14,397 bases of DNA from Selenomonadaceae bacterium (GCA_017453765.1 JAFTEG010000334.1:1-14397); one strand, 5' to 3'. Counted from the stretch's first letter, positions 1-7,178 are shown. Notes: generated by a model not told the origin, from the sequence alone. Numbers and translations are program-made.

Positions 1-10
1 ACGTGCGCCC

Positions 11-58
11 GTCCGCGCAAATCGCCGGACGCGATTTCAGCGGACATGTTTTCTTTTT
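11..58 (+). terminator. Probable rho-independent terminator of a gene left of the window
   Basis: GTCCGC (11-16) pairs with GCGGAC (40-45), and inside it AAATCGC (19-25) pairs with GCGATTT (31-37). This gives a strong two-part hairpin with a 5-nt loop and a 2x2 internal mismatch. On the plus strand it is followed by a T-rich run (49-58). That fits intrinsic termination of a plus-strand gene ending before the window. In the minus direction no T tract follows, so it is a poor terminator for the Hsp70 gene ending at 145. Confidence 0.5.
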
Positions 59-59
59 G

Positions 60-92
60 TTACTTTTTCTTTTGCGCCAAAAGAAAAAGTAA
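60..92. repeat. Perfect 15-bp inverted repeat with a 3-nt loop
   Basis: Positions 60-74 are the exact reverse complement of 78-92, with CGC as the loop. The arms are T/C-rich and A/G-rich. It lies 53 nt past the stop of the Hsp70-like gene, next to a second hairpin at 11-45. It could act as a bidirectional transcription end or 3' mRNA stabiliser, or be a dispersed palindromic repeat. The minus-strand side lacks a clean U tract, so a simple intrinsic terminator is not assured. Confidence 0.6.
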
Positions 93-144
93 ATCCTTAA
101 AAAAAACTTTAAAATTTATCTAAAATTGAATTATTCAACACTGC

Positions 145-1608
145 CTAATAACTTTCAAGGTGAATGTCAACTTCAACAGATTTTCCCGTATCCTTGTCAA
201 CCGCCGTCAAATGCATTAACCCGCTCCGATCTATCGTCATCGTCAGCAACGTGGCGTTACCCTTCTTGCTGTTTTTGATATCGTTAATTTCAATTTTGCC
301 AATGCACTTGCCCTTCTCCGGCAAATAAATTTCTTCCGTGCATTCCGATTCATAAATCGCAATGGACGTGGAAGATTGATTGTCACGAATTTTATATGAA
401 GTCGATTCGCCGGACGCAGGTAACGCGGCGTCTTTGTAAATGATATTCCAAATTCTGAGCCGGTCTTCGTCGTGATACTTGCCGAAATTTTCAATGTACC
501 TTGCGCCGTAAGAAAACTTGCAGATATCGCGCAGATAATTTTTTTCGGTCAAATGCTCGGCGTAAATCGCCGCGCCGAAGGCTATTGCTTTTTCGGGGTC
601 GTAGAGTTTCAGCTCGATATCGGGATAATTTTTTTCAAACGCGGCTTTAACCTGCGGCATATTGGAACTGCCGCCGACGCAAACAATGTAGTCAATTCTG
701 CCGCCAAATTTACGCTTAAGCTTGTCAACCATACTCATCGTGCTTTGTAAAAGCTCGGAAGATTTTCTTTCAAAGTCTCTGCGCGTAATTTCAAAGTCAT
801 ATATTTCGCCGTCAATTTCAACCTGCGAAGAATATTCAGTCAGCCGTGACAAGTTATGCTTAACGTCAATCGCCACCTTGCGGATTTTTTCTTCGTCCCG
901 CTTGCTAAATTCGATAAAATCATCTTCCTCGCGGCACTTGCGTTTAATCATCTCGACAAGCACGCTGTCCCAATCCCTGCCGCCGATTCGTTGCATATCG
1001 GATTCAAGCACGCTGTACCATTCTTTGGAATTTTTATCTGCGCGGACAATGGCAACGTCGCACGTTCCGCCGCCTAAATCGTAGACCAAAATAGTTTTTT
1101 TGTCTTCGGCACTCGGCGCGTTGAAATAGGCAATGGCGGCGGCAACCGGTTCACGAATAAAGCCCAGTACGTTCAAGTTTGCATAATCTTCGGCCGCCTG
1201 CTTTATAAAATCCAATTCGCGAATGTCAAACGCGGCGGGAACTGAAATTACGGCGCCGTCAACTTTACGAGATTTAAGCTGTTTCAAATTTATTTCTTCG
1301 GTAGCGATTTTTACAATCTCTTCAATTATCTGACCGACGATTTGATTTTTTGTAAAATTCCTGCCGTCCAGCCGAAAATTTTTCGTCGAAGTGTCGCTTA
1401 TCACCATTTTAATATTTCGCACGGCATTTTCCGGCTTGTAATTGCCGCGCTTGTCCGCAGGGTCGCCGATTAAAATTCCCTGCTTGGCGTCACGGTAAAA
1501 CACGGAAGGCATACCGTACGCGCCGCCCGGCAGTAAAGTTGCGGGGTGACCGTTTATCAGCGCGGCAGGCAGTGAAAACGTCGTGCCGAAGTCTATTCCG
1601 ATTTTCAT
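145..1608 (-). CDS. Short Hsp70-family (DnaK/HscC-like) chaperone ATPase
   Basis: This 487-aa Hsp70 keeps the whole actin-like ATPase domain. Phosphate-1 motif DFGTT is at residues 6-10, the connect segment with VISVPAAFD around 120-128, phosphate-2 DLGGGTCD at 177-184, and the adenosine motif VGGSSNMP at 311-318. Canonical DnaK is about 610-640 aa. Here only about 120 residues follow the ATPase domain, enough for a degenerate beta substrate-binding domain but not for the helical lid, and the usual hydrophobic interdomain linker is not recognisable. It is therefore a specialised cytoplasmic Hsp70 rather than housekeeping DnaK. The ATG is preceded by GGGAGGTGAG, which overlaps the TGA stop of the GrpE-like gene 10 nt upstream, so translation is probably coupled. 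Substrate is unknown; position at the end of a kinase/vWA/phosphatase cluster suggests it serves those proteins. Confidence 0.88.
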   Translation of the reverse strand: MKIGIDFGTTFSLPAALINGHPATLLPGGAYGMPSVFYRDAKQGILIGDPADKRGNYKPENAVRNIKMVISDTSTKNFRLDGRNFTKNQIVGQIIEEIVKIATEEINLKQLKSRKVDGAVISVPAAFDIRELDFIKQAAEDYANLNVLGFIREPVAAAIAYFNAPSAEDKKTILVYDLGGGTCDVAIVRADKNSKEWYSVLESDMQRIGGRDWDSVLVEMIKRKCREEDDFIEFSKRDEEKIRKVAIDVKHNLSRLTEYSSQVEIDGEIYDFEITRRDFERKSSELLQSTMSMVDKLKRKFGGRIDYIVCVGGSSNMPQVKAAFEKNYPDIELKLYDPEKAIAFGAAIYAEHLTEKNYLRDICKFSYGARYIENFGKYHDEDRLRIWNIIYKDAALPASGESTSYKIRDNQSSTSIAIYESECTEEIYLPEKGKCIGKIEINDIKNSKKGNATLLTMTIDRSGLMHLTAVDKDTGKSVEVDIHLESY

Positions 1609-1618
1609 TTAAATTTTC

Positions 1619-2689
1619 TCACCTCCCGAAAAAATTACTTCGTGCCGAAACTATAATGCCGGACAAACCGCCGGTCTTTTTTTCGACTTCAACTTCAGCC
1701 TGCTCCAGCACCGTGCCTTTGTACATAAAGCCGGGACGAATAATTTTTTTTACAACGCAGTCAAGCGGGTTATCGGCGTCATCGGCAACTTTATTTTTCA
1801 CGGGGTCGAAAACGCCGCCGGTGCCGTCAATCAACTCAACGCCCAACATTTTAAGCGATTGCGTGACGTAAGTCAAAACGCTGTTAAAACGTTTTATCAG
1901 CGTCGTGTAGCCTTTTTCCCTATCGTCCATCGGGTGACGTTTCACGCTGTCAAAAACTTTTCTGTGCAGTTGAATCAGCTGGTAAATCGGCTCTTTCAAG
2001 TCGCGATATTCCACGCCGTCGCGAATGTCTGAAATTTGCTTTAAACTCTGCTGAATCAGCGCCAATTCATTTTGCAGGGAAATTTGAAGTTGCTTTACCT
2101 CGTCCGTAATTTTTGCGTCGTCAGTCACGCGATTTTTGGCAATGCCGTCAAGTTCCTCAAGCAATATTTTTGTCGCGGGGTCGATAACGTTTTCAATCGG
2201 CGTTTCTATAATTTTCTCGACAACTTTTTCAACCGGCACTTGAATGACTTTTTCAACCGGCTGAAAATTTTTCATACAATTATCCGCCGTAGCAAGGCAG
2301 TTCATAATTTCTTGCGCGTACGTTTCCGGCAAAATTTTACCAAAAAAAATAAAATTTTTAAACGCTTGCTCTTCATAATATTTATCACAAGCATCAAGAC
2401 TTTCAGCAAATGCTACACTCAGTCCGAAAGTCAACATATACGCGTCGCAGGAAATTGGTTTCGGTGCCGCGTAATTTTTTTGAAAAGGCGCTACGGTAAA
2501 ATTTTTGCCTTGAAAATTTATTTCGTTGTCCGCGCAGATTTTTGAAACAAGCGGCGAAGTTTTATCCTTAAGTAGTTCATAAAACATTGTCGTGACGATT
2601 CTCAGATAAAAATTTTTTCGCCAATATTCGTCGGGAAAACTTTTTACAATACTGCAAGCCTCCAAGTACAAATTAAAACTGTTCGCCAT
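1619..2689 (-). CDS. Protein with a GrpE-like C-terminal domain, probable partner of the adjacent Hsp70
   Basis: This 356-aa cytoplasmic protein has three visible parts. Residues 1-143 form an unrecognised, aromatic-rich helical region. Residues 144-168 are a Pro/Val/Glu linker with repeated VEKV-type units. Residues about 172-250 are predicted helical or coiled coil. Residues about 262-337 resemble the C-terminal half of GrpE: a helix running into MLGVELID, then GGVFDPVKNK where GrpE has its FDP-x-x-H element, then KKIIRPGFMYKGTVLEQAEV matching the GrpE GY-x-GRVLRPA-V beta segment. GrpE is the nucleotide exchange factor of Hsp70. The neighbour 10 nt downstream is an Hsp70, so a dedicated exchange or adaptor role is a reasonable inference. 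The usual GrpE His is Asn/Lys here. The start ATG lies 3 nt after the PP2C stop, with AAGGGGAT across that stop as ribosome binding site. Confidence 0.7.
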   Translation of the reverse strand: MANSFNLYLEACSIVKSFPDEYWRKNFYLRIVTTMFYELLKDKTSPLVSKICADNEINFQGKNFTVAPFQKNYAAPKPISCDAYMLTFGLSVAFAESLDACDKYYEEQAFKNFIFFGKILPETYAQEIMNCLATADNCMKNFQPVEKVIQVPVEKVVEKIIETPIENVIDPATKILLEELDGIAKNRVTDDAKITDEVKQLQISLQNELALIQQSLKQISDIRDGVEYRDLKEPIYQLIQLHRKVFDSVKRHPMDDREKGYTTLIKRFNSVLTYVTQSLKMLGVELIDGTGGVFDPVKNKVADDADNPLDCVVKKIIRPGFMYKGTVLEQAEVEVEKKTGGLSGIIVSARSNFFGR

Positions 2690-2692
2690 AGT

Positions 2693-4204
2693 TTAATCCC
2701 CTTCGTATCTTTCAAACTGCGTCGGCGTGAAAGTCGGTTTGGCAGGTTTTGTCGGCGTGACGGTTTTTGCAACGGCGCTGTCGGTCACCTGCACGGGAAT
2801 TTGTACCGGCGTCGTTGACATTGTGACTTCATTGCGTCTGAAGAGTGCTTGCGGCGGTTTATCTTGTACCGGCGGCGTGGAATTTTTAAAAAAGGTCGGC
2901 AGTTGCAATTCCGTTACCTGCTTTGCCGCCGTACCGGTTGACGTTAAGACAGGTGAAGTTTTTGTTTCGGCAGGCGTAGAAATTTTGGCAGTTGAAACAT
3001 TTTGAGTAAACGCGGGTGAAAAAGTTGGCGCTGAAATTTTTTGCGACGCATCGGCTTTAGAAATTTTCGGCGGTACAAATGCCGTTACAGTTTTAGTTTC
3101 GGACGTTTTTGTAACTTTCGGCGGGCTCCAACTTTTTACAACTTTTTCGGCAGTAGAAATATTTTCAGGCGGCGTGAAAGGTTTTACAACTTTTTCAGGC
3201 GTTGCAGGCTTAGGTGCAGCAGGTTGTGCAGGCGCGGCAGGTTTTGAAATTGCGGCAGGGTCAAGCGTTTTATAGCGGCTGTCGATTTTTGCAAAAGTTT
3301 CTTTCAAGTTAGCGGGGTTGCTGTCAATGAGGTACGCCAGCGAAATATCATCTTTGCTTGCCCTGCGTGAAAGACCGGGCAGCAGTTCATTTTTAATTTC
3401 ATTTTCCGTTAAAAAGAAAAGCCAGCCGCGCTTAACAATGTTGTCAAGTATAACGTCGGCGTACAGCTTGAACAAATGCTCTTCGTTTTGGTAGTACGGA
3501 AAGCAATCGTCCAACCCGTCCGTACTCAAAAAAATTGCCGCCGGTGCATTCGGCGAATCTTTTTCGCAGTTTATGACGGCGTGACGAATTTTTAACACGG
3601 CGTCTTCATCACAAAGGGACGTTGTGCGATTTAAAAAATTTCTTTCGTCAGGCGGCACGGGTACGCGAAATTCACCGTCTCTTTGCAAAAGTACGCAAGT
3701 GCCGTCGCCTATTTGCAAGATTAAAACCTGCGTGCCTATTGATACCGCGCAGATTAACGTAGTGCCGTAAGCAACGTACAGATATTTTTCCAAAACTTTC
3801 GGGTCGGTAGAATTGTAGCGCTCAATGTATTTTTCGCTGACCGATTCGTAGCGAATTTCGCCTTCACCGAGTGACTTGCCTTTCAAACGATCGTACCAAT
3901 CCTTTTTAACCGCCTCACGCCATTTCTGTACGAAGTTATATTTTAAATTTTTTATGCCGGTATCGCCGAAGCGTTCACCTTCCTGCAAATCTGCGCACCA
4001 AATTTTAATCTGCTCAAACAAAACTTTTATCGCCAGTTTTGAACCAAACTCACTGCGAAAATAATTTGAACCGCCGTGACCGTCGGCAACGGCAACGGCT
4101 TGAACTTTGCCAAATTCCATTTTGTCCGCGCTGTCTTGGCAATTCCAATTTTTCTCGGCGTACTTTGAACCTAATGAAGAGGCGGCAAATTCACGAAATT
4201 TCAT
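2693..4204 (-). CDS. PP2C-family Ser/Thr protein phosphatase with long Pro/Thr/Lys-rich tail
   Basis: This 503-aa protein is probably a Mn/Mg-dependent phosphoserine/phosphothreonine phosphatase. Residues 1-295 carry the PP2C signature: metal-binding DGHGG at 41-45, YGTT at 146-149, QIGDG at 164-168, LSTDGLDD at 226-233 and the final KDD at 284-286. Key metal-ligand Asp residues appear intact. Residues about 312-503 are low complexity, rich in Pro, Thr, Ser, Lys and Ala, with loosely repeated EKVVK-PPK units and no hydrophobic segment. This looks like a disordered tether, and its many Thr residues could be kinase targets (inference). A start 19 codons further upstream is open, but ATG at 4204 is preferred because GGAGGT (4215-4220) lies 10 nt before it and the extra residues are not PP2C-like. 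PP2C next to TerY-like vWA and a kinase is the TerY-P triad arrangement. Confidence 0.87.
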   Translation of the reverse strand: MKFREFAASSLGSKYAEKNWNCQDSADKMEFGKVQAVAVADGHGGSNYFRSEFGSKLAIKVLFEQIKIWCADLQEGERFGDTGIKNLKYNFVQKWREAVKKDWYDRLKGKSLGEGEIRYESVSEKYIERYNSTDPKVLEKYLYVAYGTTLICAVSIGTQVLILQIGDGTCVLLQRDGEFRVPVPPDERNFLNRTTSLCDEDAVLKIRHAVINCEKDSPNAPAAIFLSTDGLDDCFPYYQNEEHLFKLYADVILDNIVKRGWLFFLTENEIKNELLPGLSRRASKDDISLAYLIDSNPANLKETFAKIDSRYKTLDPAAISKPAAPAQPAAPKPATPEKVVKPFTPPENISTAEKVVKSWSPPKVTKTSETKTVTAFVPPKISKADASQKISAPTFSPAFTQNVSTAKISTPAETKTSPVLTSTGTAAKQVTELQLPTFFKNSTPPVQDKPPQALFRRNEVTMSTTPVQIPVQVTDSAVAKTVTPTKPAKPTFTPTQFERYEGD

Positions 4205-4252
4205 CAAAAAATTTACCTCCAAAAAAATCAGCGAAAAGCAATCGCATAAAAA

Positions 4253-4278
4253 ATTATACAATCGCTAATCGCTGTCAA
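4253..4278 (-). promoter_or_regulatory. Candidate sigma-70 promoter for the PP2C-GrpE-Hsp70 genes
   Basis: On the minus strand TTGACA (4273-4278) and TATAAT (4253-4258) are both perfect hexamers, but only 14 nt apart instead of about 17. The spacer is two tandem copies of AATCGCT (plus-strand 4260-4273), and a third AATCGC lies at 4240-4245 just after the -10. The short spacer argues for a weak or activator-dependent promoter, with the repeats as a possible operator. It could also be a chance match in AT-rich DNA. Confidence 0.4.
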
Positions 4279-4291
4279 GAAAAAGATTTAC

Positions 4292-5023
4292 TTACCAGCC
4301 GCCGTCTGAAGCATCTGCAGGTGCAAGAGCGCCGCCTTGTGCCTGTATCGCCTTAGATACTTTAACCGTGTTATCGTCAGGGTTACTGTTATCAGGCGCA
4401 TTTGAACCGGTGCTTGCAACGCGTGAGGAAGTAATTGCGACGAACCGAATCATTTTTCTCAAATCTTCGGGGTTATTCGTATGTAAAACGGTTTCAACGT
4501 TGCCGGTAAATTCGCGCAGGACGTCATCATTTGAATCGCCATAACCTATTGCAACTTTGGCGGCGACTTTGTACCAATTATTATTCTTTAATTCATTCAA
4601 ACCGGCTTGATAATCGTCAGTGGGCTCACCGTCAGACAGAAGGAAAAGTACCGGCGCGACGGAACCGGAGGCACGATTCATAAAGCCGTGACTTACTGAA
4701 AGTTTTTTATTTAAATCGTGGAAAGCTTCACCCATTTTAGTAAGTCCTGCGGCGTCCAAATCTTTCCATGACGCTTTTAAATCTTCCGGCGAAACAAGCT
4801 CATCACCCGTAATCCAGTTTGCGCCGTAATCAAAAGACATAATGCCGACTTTAATTTCATTATCTGAATTACCGCTATTCATTGCAATGAGTTCGGGCAG
4901 TACGCCTTCAATCGCCGAATTTACCGCGCCTATTGGTGCGCCGTTCATACTGCCGGACGTGTCAAGCAGGAAAATTACCGGACACATTCTCCGCATGGTC
5001 TCAACTTTATCTAACATTCCCAT
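4292..5023 (-). CDS. TerY-like von Willebrand factor A domain protein
   Basis: This 243-aa cytoplasmic protein is almost entirely one vWA domain. The metal-ion-dependent adhesion site is complete: DTSGS at 21-25, Thr95 in GLTKMG, and the LLSDGEPTDD loop at 128-137. vWA domains of this class bind partners through a divalent metal and are thought to act as scaffolds. TerY-like vWA proteins commonly occur with a PP2C phosphatase and a protein kinase, as here. There is no signal peptide or membrane segment. The last 40 residues are Asn/Asp/Gly/Ala-rich and probably flexible. ATG at 5023 has AAGGAAG upstream with good spacing. Its upstream gap to the kinase gene is filled by a heptamer array, so joint transcription is plausible but not proven. 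Confidence 0.85.
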   Translation of the reverse strand: MGMLDKVETMRRMCPVIFLLDTSGSMNGAPIGAVNSAIEGVLPELIAMNSGNSDNEIKVGIMSFDYGANWITGDELVSPEDLKASWKDLDAAGLTKMGEAFHDLNKKLSVSHGFMNRASGSVAPVLFLLSDGEPTDDYQAGLNELKNNNWYKVAAKVAIGYGDSNDDVLREFTGNVETVLHTNNPEDLRKMIRFVAITSSRVASTGSNAPDNSNPDDNTVKVSKAIQAQGGALAPADASDGGW

Positions 5024-5038
5024 TTAAAAACACTTCCT

Positions 5039-5129
5039 TTTTAGGTTTTAGGTGCTAGGGGCTAGGGGCTAGAGATTAACCCTTAATTCTATATTCTTAA
5101 TCCCTAATCCTTAATTCTTAATTCGCTAC
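5039..5129. repeat. Degenerate 7-bp tandem array, 13 units
   Basis: Starting at 5039 the sequence divides cleanly into 7-base units: TTTTAGG twice, TGCTAGG, GGCTAGG, GGCTAGA, then a TTAAT-ending series such as CCTTAAT and TCTTAAT. Register holds without an indel through to 5129. The kinase stop codon (5118-5120) lies inside the array, so the last kinase codons are repeat-derived or the array grew from the gene end. Segments 5050-5072 and 5110-5124 recur in inverted orientation at 11267-11313. Confidence 0.8.
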
Positions 5130-6437
5130 GACAGTAGCAACAATGTTATTGCCGAAATCAATTTTTGAGTCTACGCCCAAGCCCAAAACTTCGCCCGGCT
5201 TTTTCGTGACGCTTTTACCGTTTGGCAAGGTGATAAACCAAGTATTTGAAGATTTATTTTCCAAGCCGAATTTGCCCGGCTTTTCAAGAATAACTGCGGC
5301 GACCGTTTCAAAATCTTCCGAGCCGCTTACGTGATAATCGTAAAGCACGGCGTCTTTGAAAATCGGCACCGTTACGGCTTGATTAGACCTTCTTGTAAAA
5401 TTCAAGTAGCCGACAGGTTTAATTTTATGTGACTTGCAAATTGTTTCGCGATCACTTTCCAAAAAAATTTCTTCGCCGCATTGCGGACATTTCACGATTG
5501 AACTTTTCAGCCGCATTAAAATATTAAACCAGTCCTGTTCAAGCAGGCGACCTTTAATATTAATCAGGCTGTCTTGACTGAATGACTGTTGAAAAGCTTC
5601 CTTGACGAAGGACGGAAAATATTTCCACATTGTTACGGCATTTTGGTGAAGACCGGGTACCGGCACCGGCGCATTGGAGCTGTCATTTTTATCAAAAATA
5701 AAAAGCGGCTGCGTGCCGAAAAATCTTTTGTCGTACTTGTCCGTTAAAGCCGGTACGTTCGTCCTCTTGCCTTCAAGCGGGTGATCCACTGCAAAAAGCC
5801 TAAATAGAATTACGGCTAAAGAATATCTGTCGGTGTTTTTATCCGGCTGTTTTTCGCCGCGTACCACTTCCGGCGCCATGTACCGCGCCTTGCCGGAAAT
5901 GCCGGACTGTTGACCGTGACCTACAACGTTGTCATTATCGCAGATCAACACCTTGCCTGTTGCCGGGTCGATTGAAAAATTTCCGTCGTTTAAATCTTGG
6001 TAGTTGTAGCCTTTATTGTGCAGAGCCTTAAACGCCGCGACAATATTTAAAGCCGCGTTTACCATTGCCTTGACGCTTTTAAACTTGACTATAACGTTGA
6101 GGAACTTTGAAAAACTTTCGTAGCCGTTTGGAATTATGTCCATAATGTAGCCGAAAGATTCGCCGTCAATCCATTTTGTAAGTTGCTTAGGCCAAATGAA
6201 CGCGGCGGAAGGTGCGCCGACTTGAATGTTGTCTTCTAAGTGCGCGTAAAATTTTCGCGGCTCTTTGAAATAACTTACAAAGTACCACTTCAACGCCTTT
6301 TCTTCGCCGGTATCGTCAAACTTCACGCGGTACACAACACCTTGACCGCCTTCGCCGAGTTTGTCTACAACGGTAACGGTGCGACCGTCCGCCAATTCTA
6401 CTTGCTGAAATTTTTGTAGACGTACGGAATTTGCCAT
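5118..6437 (-). CDS. Atypical Ser/Thr protein kinase with zinc-ribbon-like and C-terminal beta domain
   Basis: This 439-aa soluble protein has a Hanks-type kinase fold at residues about 18-310. The glycine loop GEGGQGVVY is at 28-36, the ATP lysine is in ALKWY (Lys50), the catalytic loop YQDLNDGN at 146-153 replaces HRDLKxxN (Asp148 and Asn153 kept), DND at 167-169 replaces DFG, MAPE is at 187-190, and DRYSLAVIL at 203-211. All residues needed for phosphotransfer appear present. Residues 317-337 hold CPQCG...C..H, a possible zinc ribbon. Residues about 385-439 look like a small beta domain, perhaps FHA-like, but I cannot confirm it. ATG at 6437 is chosen over an in-frame GTG at 6446 because GAGGTG (6444-6449) is correctly spaced for it. 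Likely targets, by context, are the vWA protein and the Thr-rich tail of the PP2C protein (inference). Confidence 0.85.
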   Translation of the reverse strand: MANSVRLQKFQQVELADGRTVTVVDKLGEGGQGVVYRVKFDDTGEEKALKWYFVSYFKEPRKFYAHLEDNIQVGAPSAAFIWPKQLTKWIDGESFGYIMDIIPNGYESFSKFLNVIVKFKSVKAMVNAALNIVAAFKALHNKGYNYQDLNDGNFSIDPATGKVLICDNDNVVGHGQQSGISGKARYMAPEVVRGEKQPDKNTDRYSLAVILFRLFAVDHPLEGKRTNVPALTDKYDKRFFGTQPLFIFDKNDSSNAPVPVPGLHQNAVTMWKYFPSFVKEAFQQSFSQDSLINIKGRLLEQDWFNILMRLKSSIVKCPQCGEEIFLESDRETICKSHKIKPVGYLNFTRRSNQAVTVPIFKDAVLYDYHVSGSEDFETVAAVILEKPGKFGLENKSSNTWFITLPNGKSVTKKPGEVLGLGVDSKIDFGNNIVATVVAN

Positions 6438-6453
6438 AAACTTCACCTCTTTT

Positions 6454-6516
6454 AAATTTTTAGTGCTGTCAAATTTCTGTACGCTTTACAAAAATCCTGC
6501 TCAAAATTTTTAGTGC
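6454..6516. repeat. 13-bp direct repeat between kinase and ABC ATPase genes
   Basis: AAATTTTTAGTGC occurs at 6454-6466 and again at 6504-6516, 50 nt apart. The second copy contains the stop codon of the ATPase gene (6510-6512). The first lies just upstream of the kinase ribosome binding site. The ATPase gene ends unusually early, so these copies may mark a past deletion or recombination junction. AT-rich composition makes a chance match possible. Confidence 0.5.
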
Positions 6517-7178
6517 AATGTGTATATCTCATCAGCCATATATTTCGCGACGTTTAAATTGTGCGTAACCATGACGATTGAAACGCCGTAATTTTTTCGC
6601 AGATTCATCAGCTCTTTCACCACGCTGAATTGAGTTACGGCGTCAAGCGCGCTGGTAGGTTCATCTGCCAAAATTAATTTCGGTTCAAGAATCATTGCCG
6701 CCAAAATGCCCGCACGTTGCGCCATACCGCCGCTAAGTTTGAACGGGTATTCGTCCAAAACATTTTCGTCTAGATTAATATTTTTCGCGATAGCCTTTGC
6801 GCGGCGTAAAAATTCTTCGTGCGTCCAATCTTTATGCGCCGTGACGCTTTCAAAAATCTGCGCGCCGATAGTACGAATGGGGCAGAATGACGCGCCGGCA
6901 TTTTGAAAAATCATTGCAATTTCAGCGCCGGCAATTTTACGCCGTTCATCTGCGCGAAGGTTTGTAATGTCCCTGCCGTCGAAAAAAATTTGTCCGCTGA
7001 CTTTCGTGCCGCTTAAAAGTCCCGCGACAGATTTTAAAATGGTGGACTTGCCGCCGCCGCTTTTGCCGACGATTACAAAAATTTCGCCGCGCCCTACGGA
7101 AAAATTTATGTCACGAACAATTTCAGTTTCGCCGTACGATACGCGCAGATTTTTCACTGCCAAAATATTTTCAGTCAT
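6510..7178 (-). CDS. ABC importer ATPase, NikD/DppD family, C-terminally short
   Basis: This 222-aa ATP-binding subunit of a nickel/peptide-type importer couples ATP hydrolysis to the NikB/NikC-like permeases. Walker A GKSGGGKST is at 38-46, the Q-loop Gln at 92, signature LSGGMAQR at 148-155, Walker B LILADEP at 168-174 with catalytic Glu173, and the switch His at 206. It stops about 16 residues after that His, whereas NikD/DppD proteins usually run to about 250-330 aa. The post-H-loop strand and the C-terminal oligopeptide-transporter segment are therefore missing. Catalytic parts are intact, so it may still work, but recent truncation is possible. No clear Shine-Dalgarno precedes the ATG: a heptamer array abuts it. 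Importers of this class normally use two ATPases, and no NikE/DppF gene is in the window. Confidence 0.85.
   Translation of the reverse strand: MTENILAVKNLRVSYGETEIVRDINFSVGRGEIFVIVGKSGGGKSTILKSVAGLLSGTKVSGQIFFDGRDITNLRADERRKIAGAEIAMIFQNAGASFCPIRTIGAQIFESVTAHKDWTHEEFLRRAKAIAKNINLDENVLDEYPFKLSGGMAQRAGILAAMILEPKLILADEPTSALDAVTQFSVVKELMNLRKNYGVSIVMVTHNLNVAKYMADEIYTLH

Noticed and set aside
2072..2545. 157-aa plus-strand open frame opposite the GrpE-like gene
   Set aside because: Its composition (Phe/Arg/Asn-rich) is that of an antisense translation, and it lies wholly inside a supported gene.
4205..4261. Upstream ATG adding 19 residues to the PP2C protein
   Set aside because: GGAGGT is placed for ATG 4204; the extension covers the putative promoter leader and is not PP2C-like.
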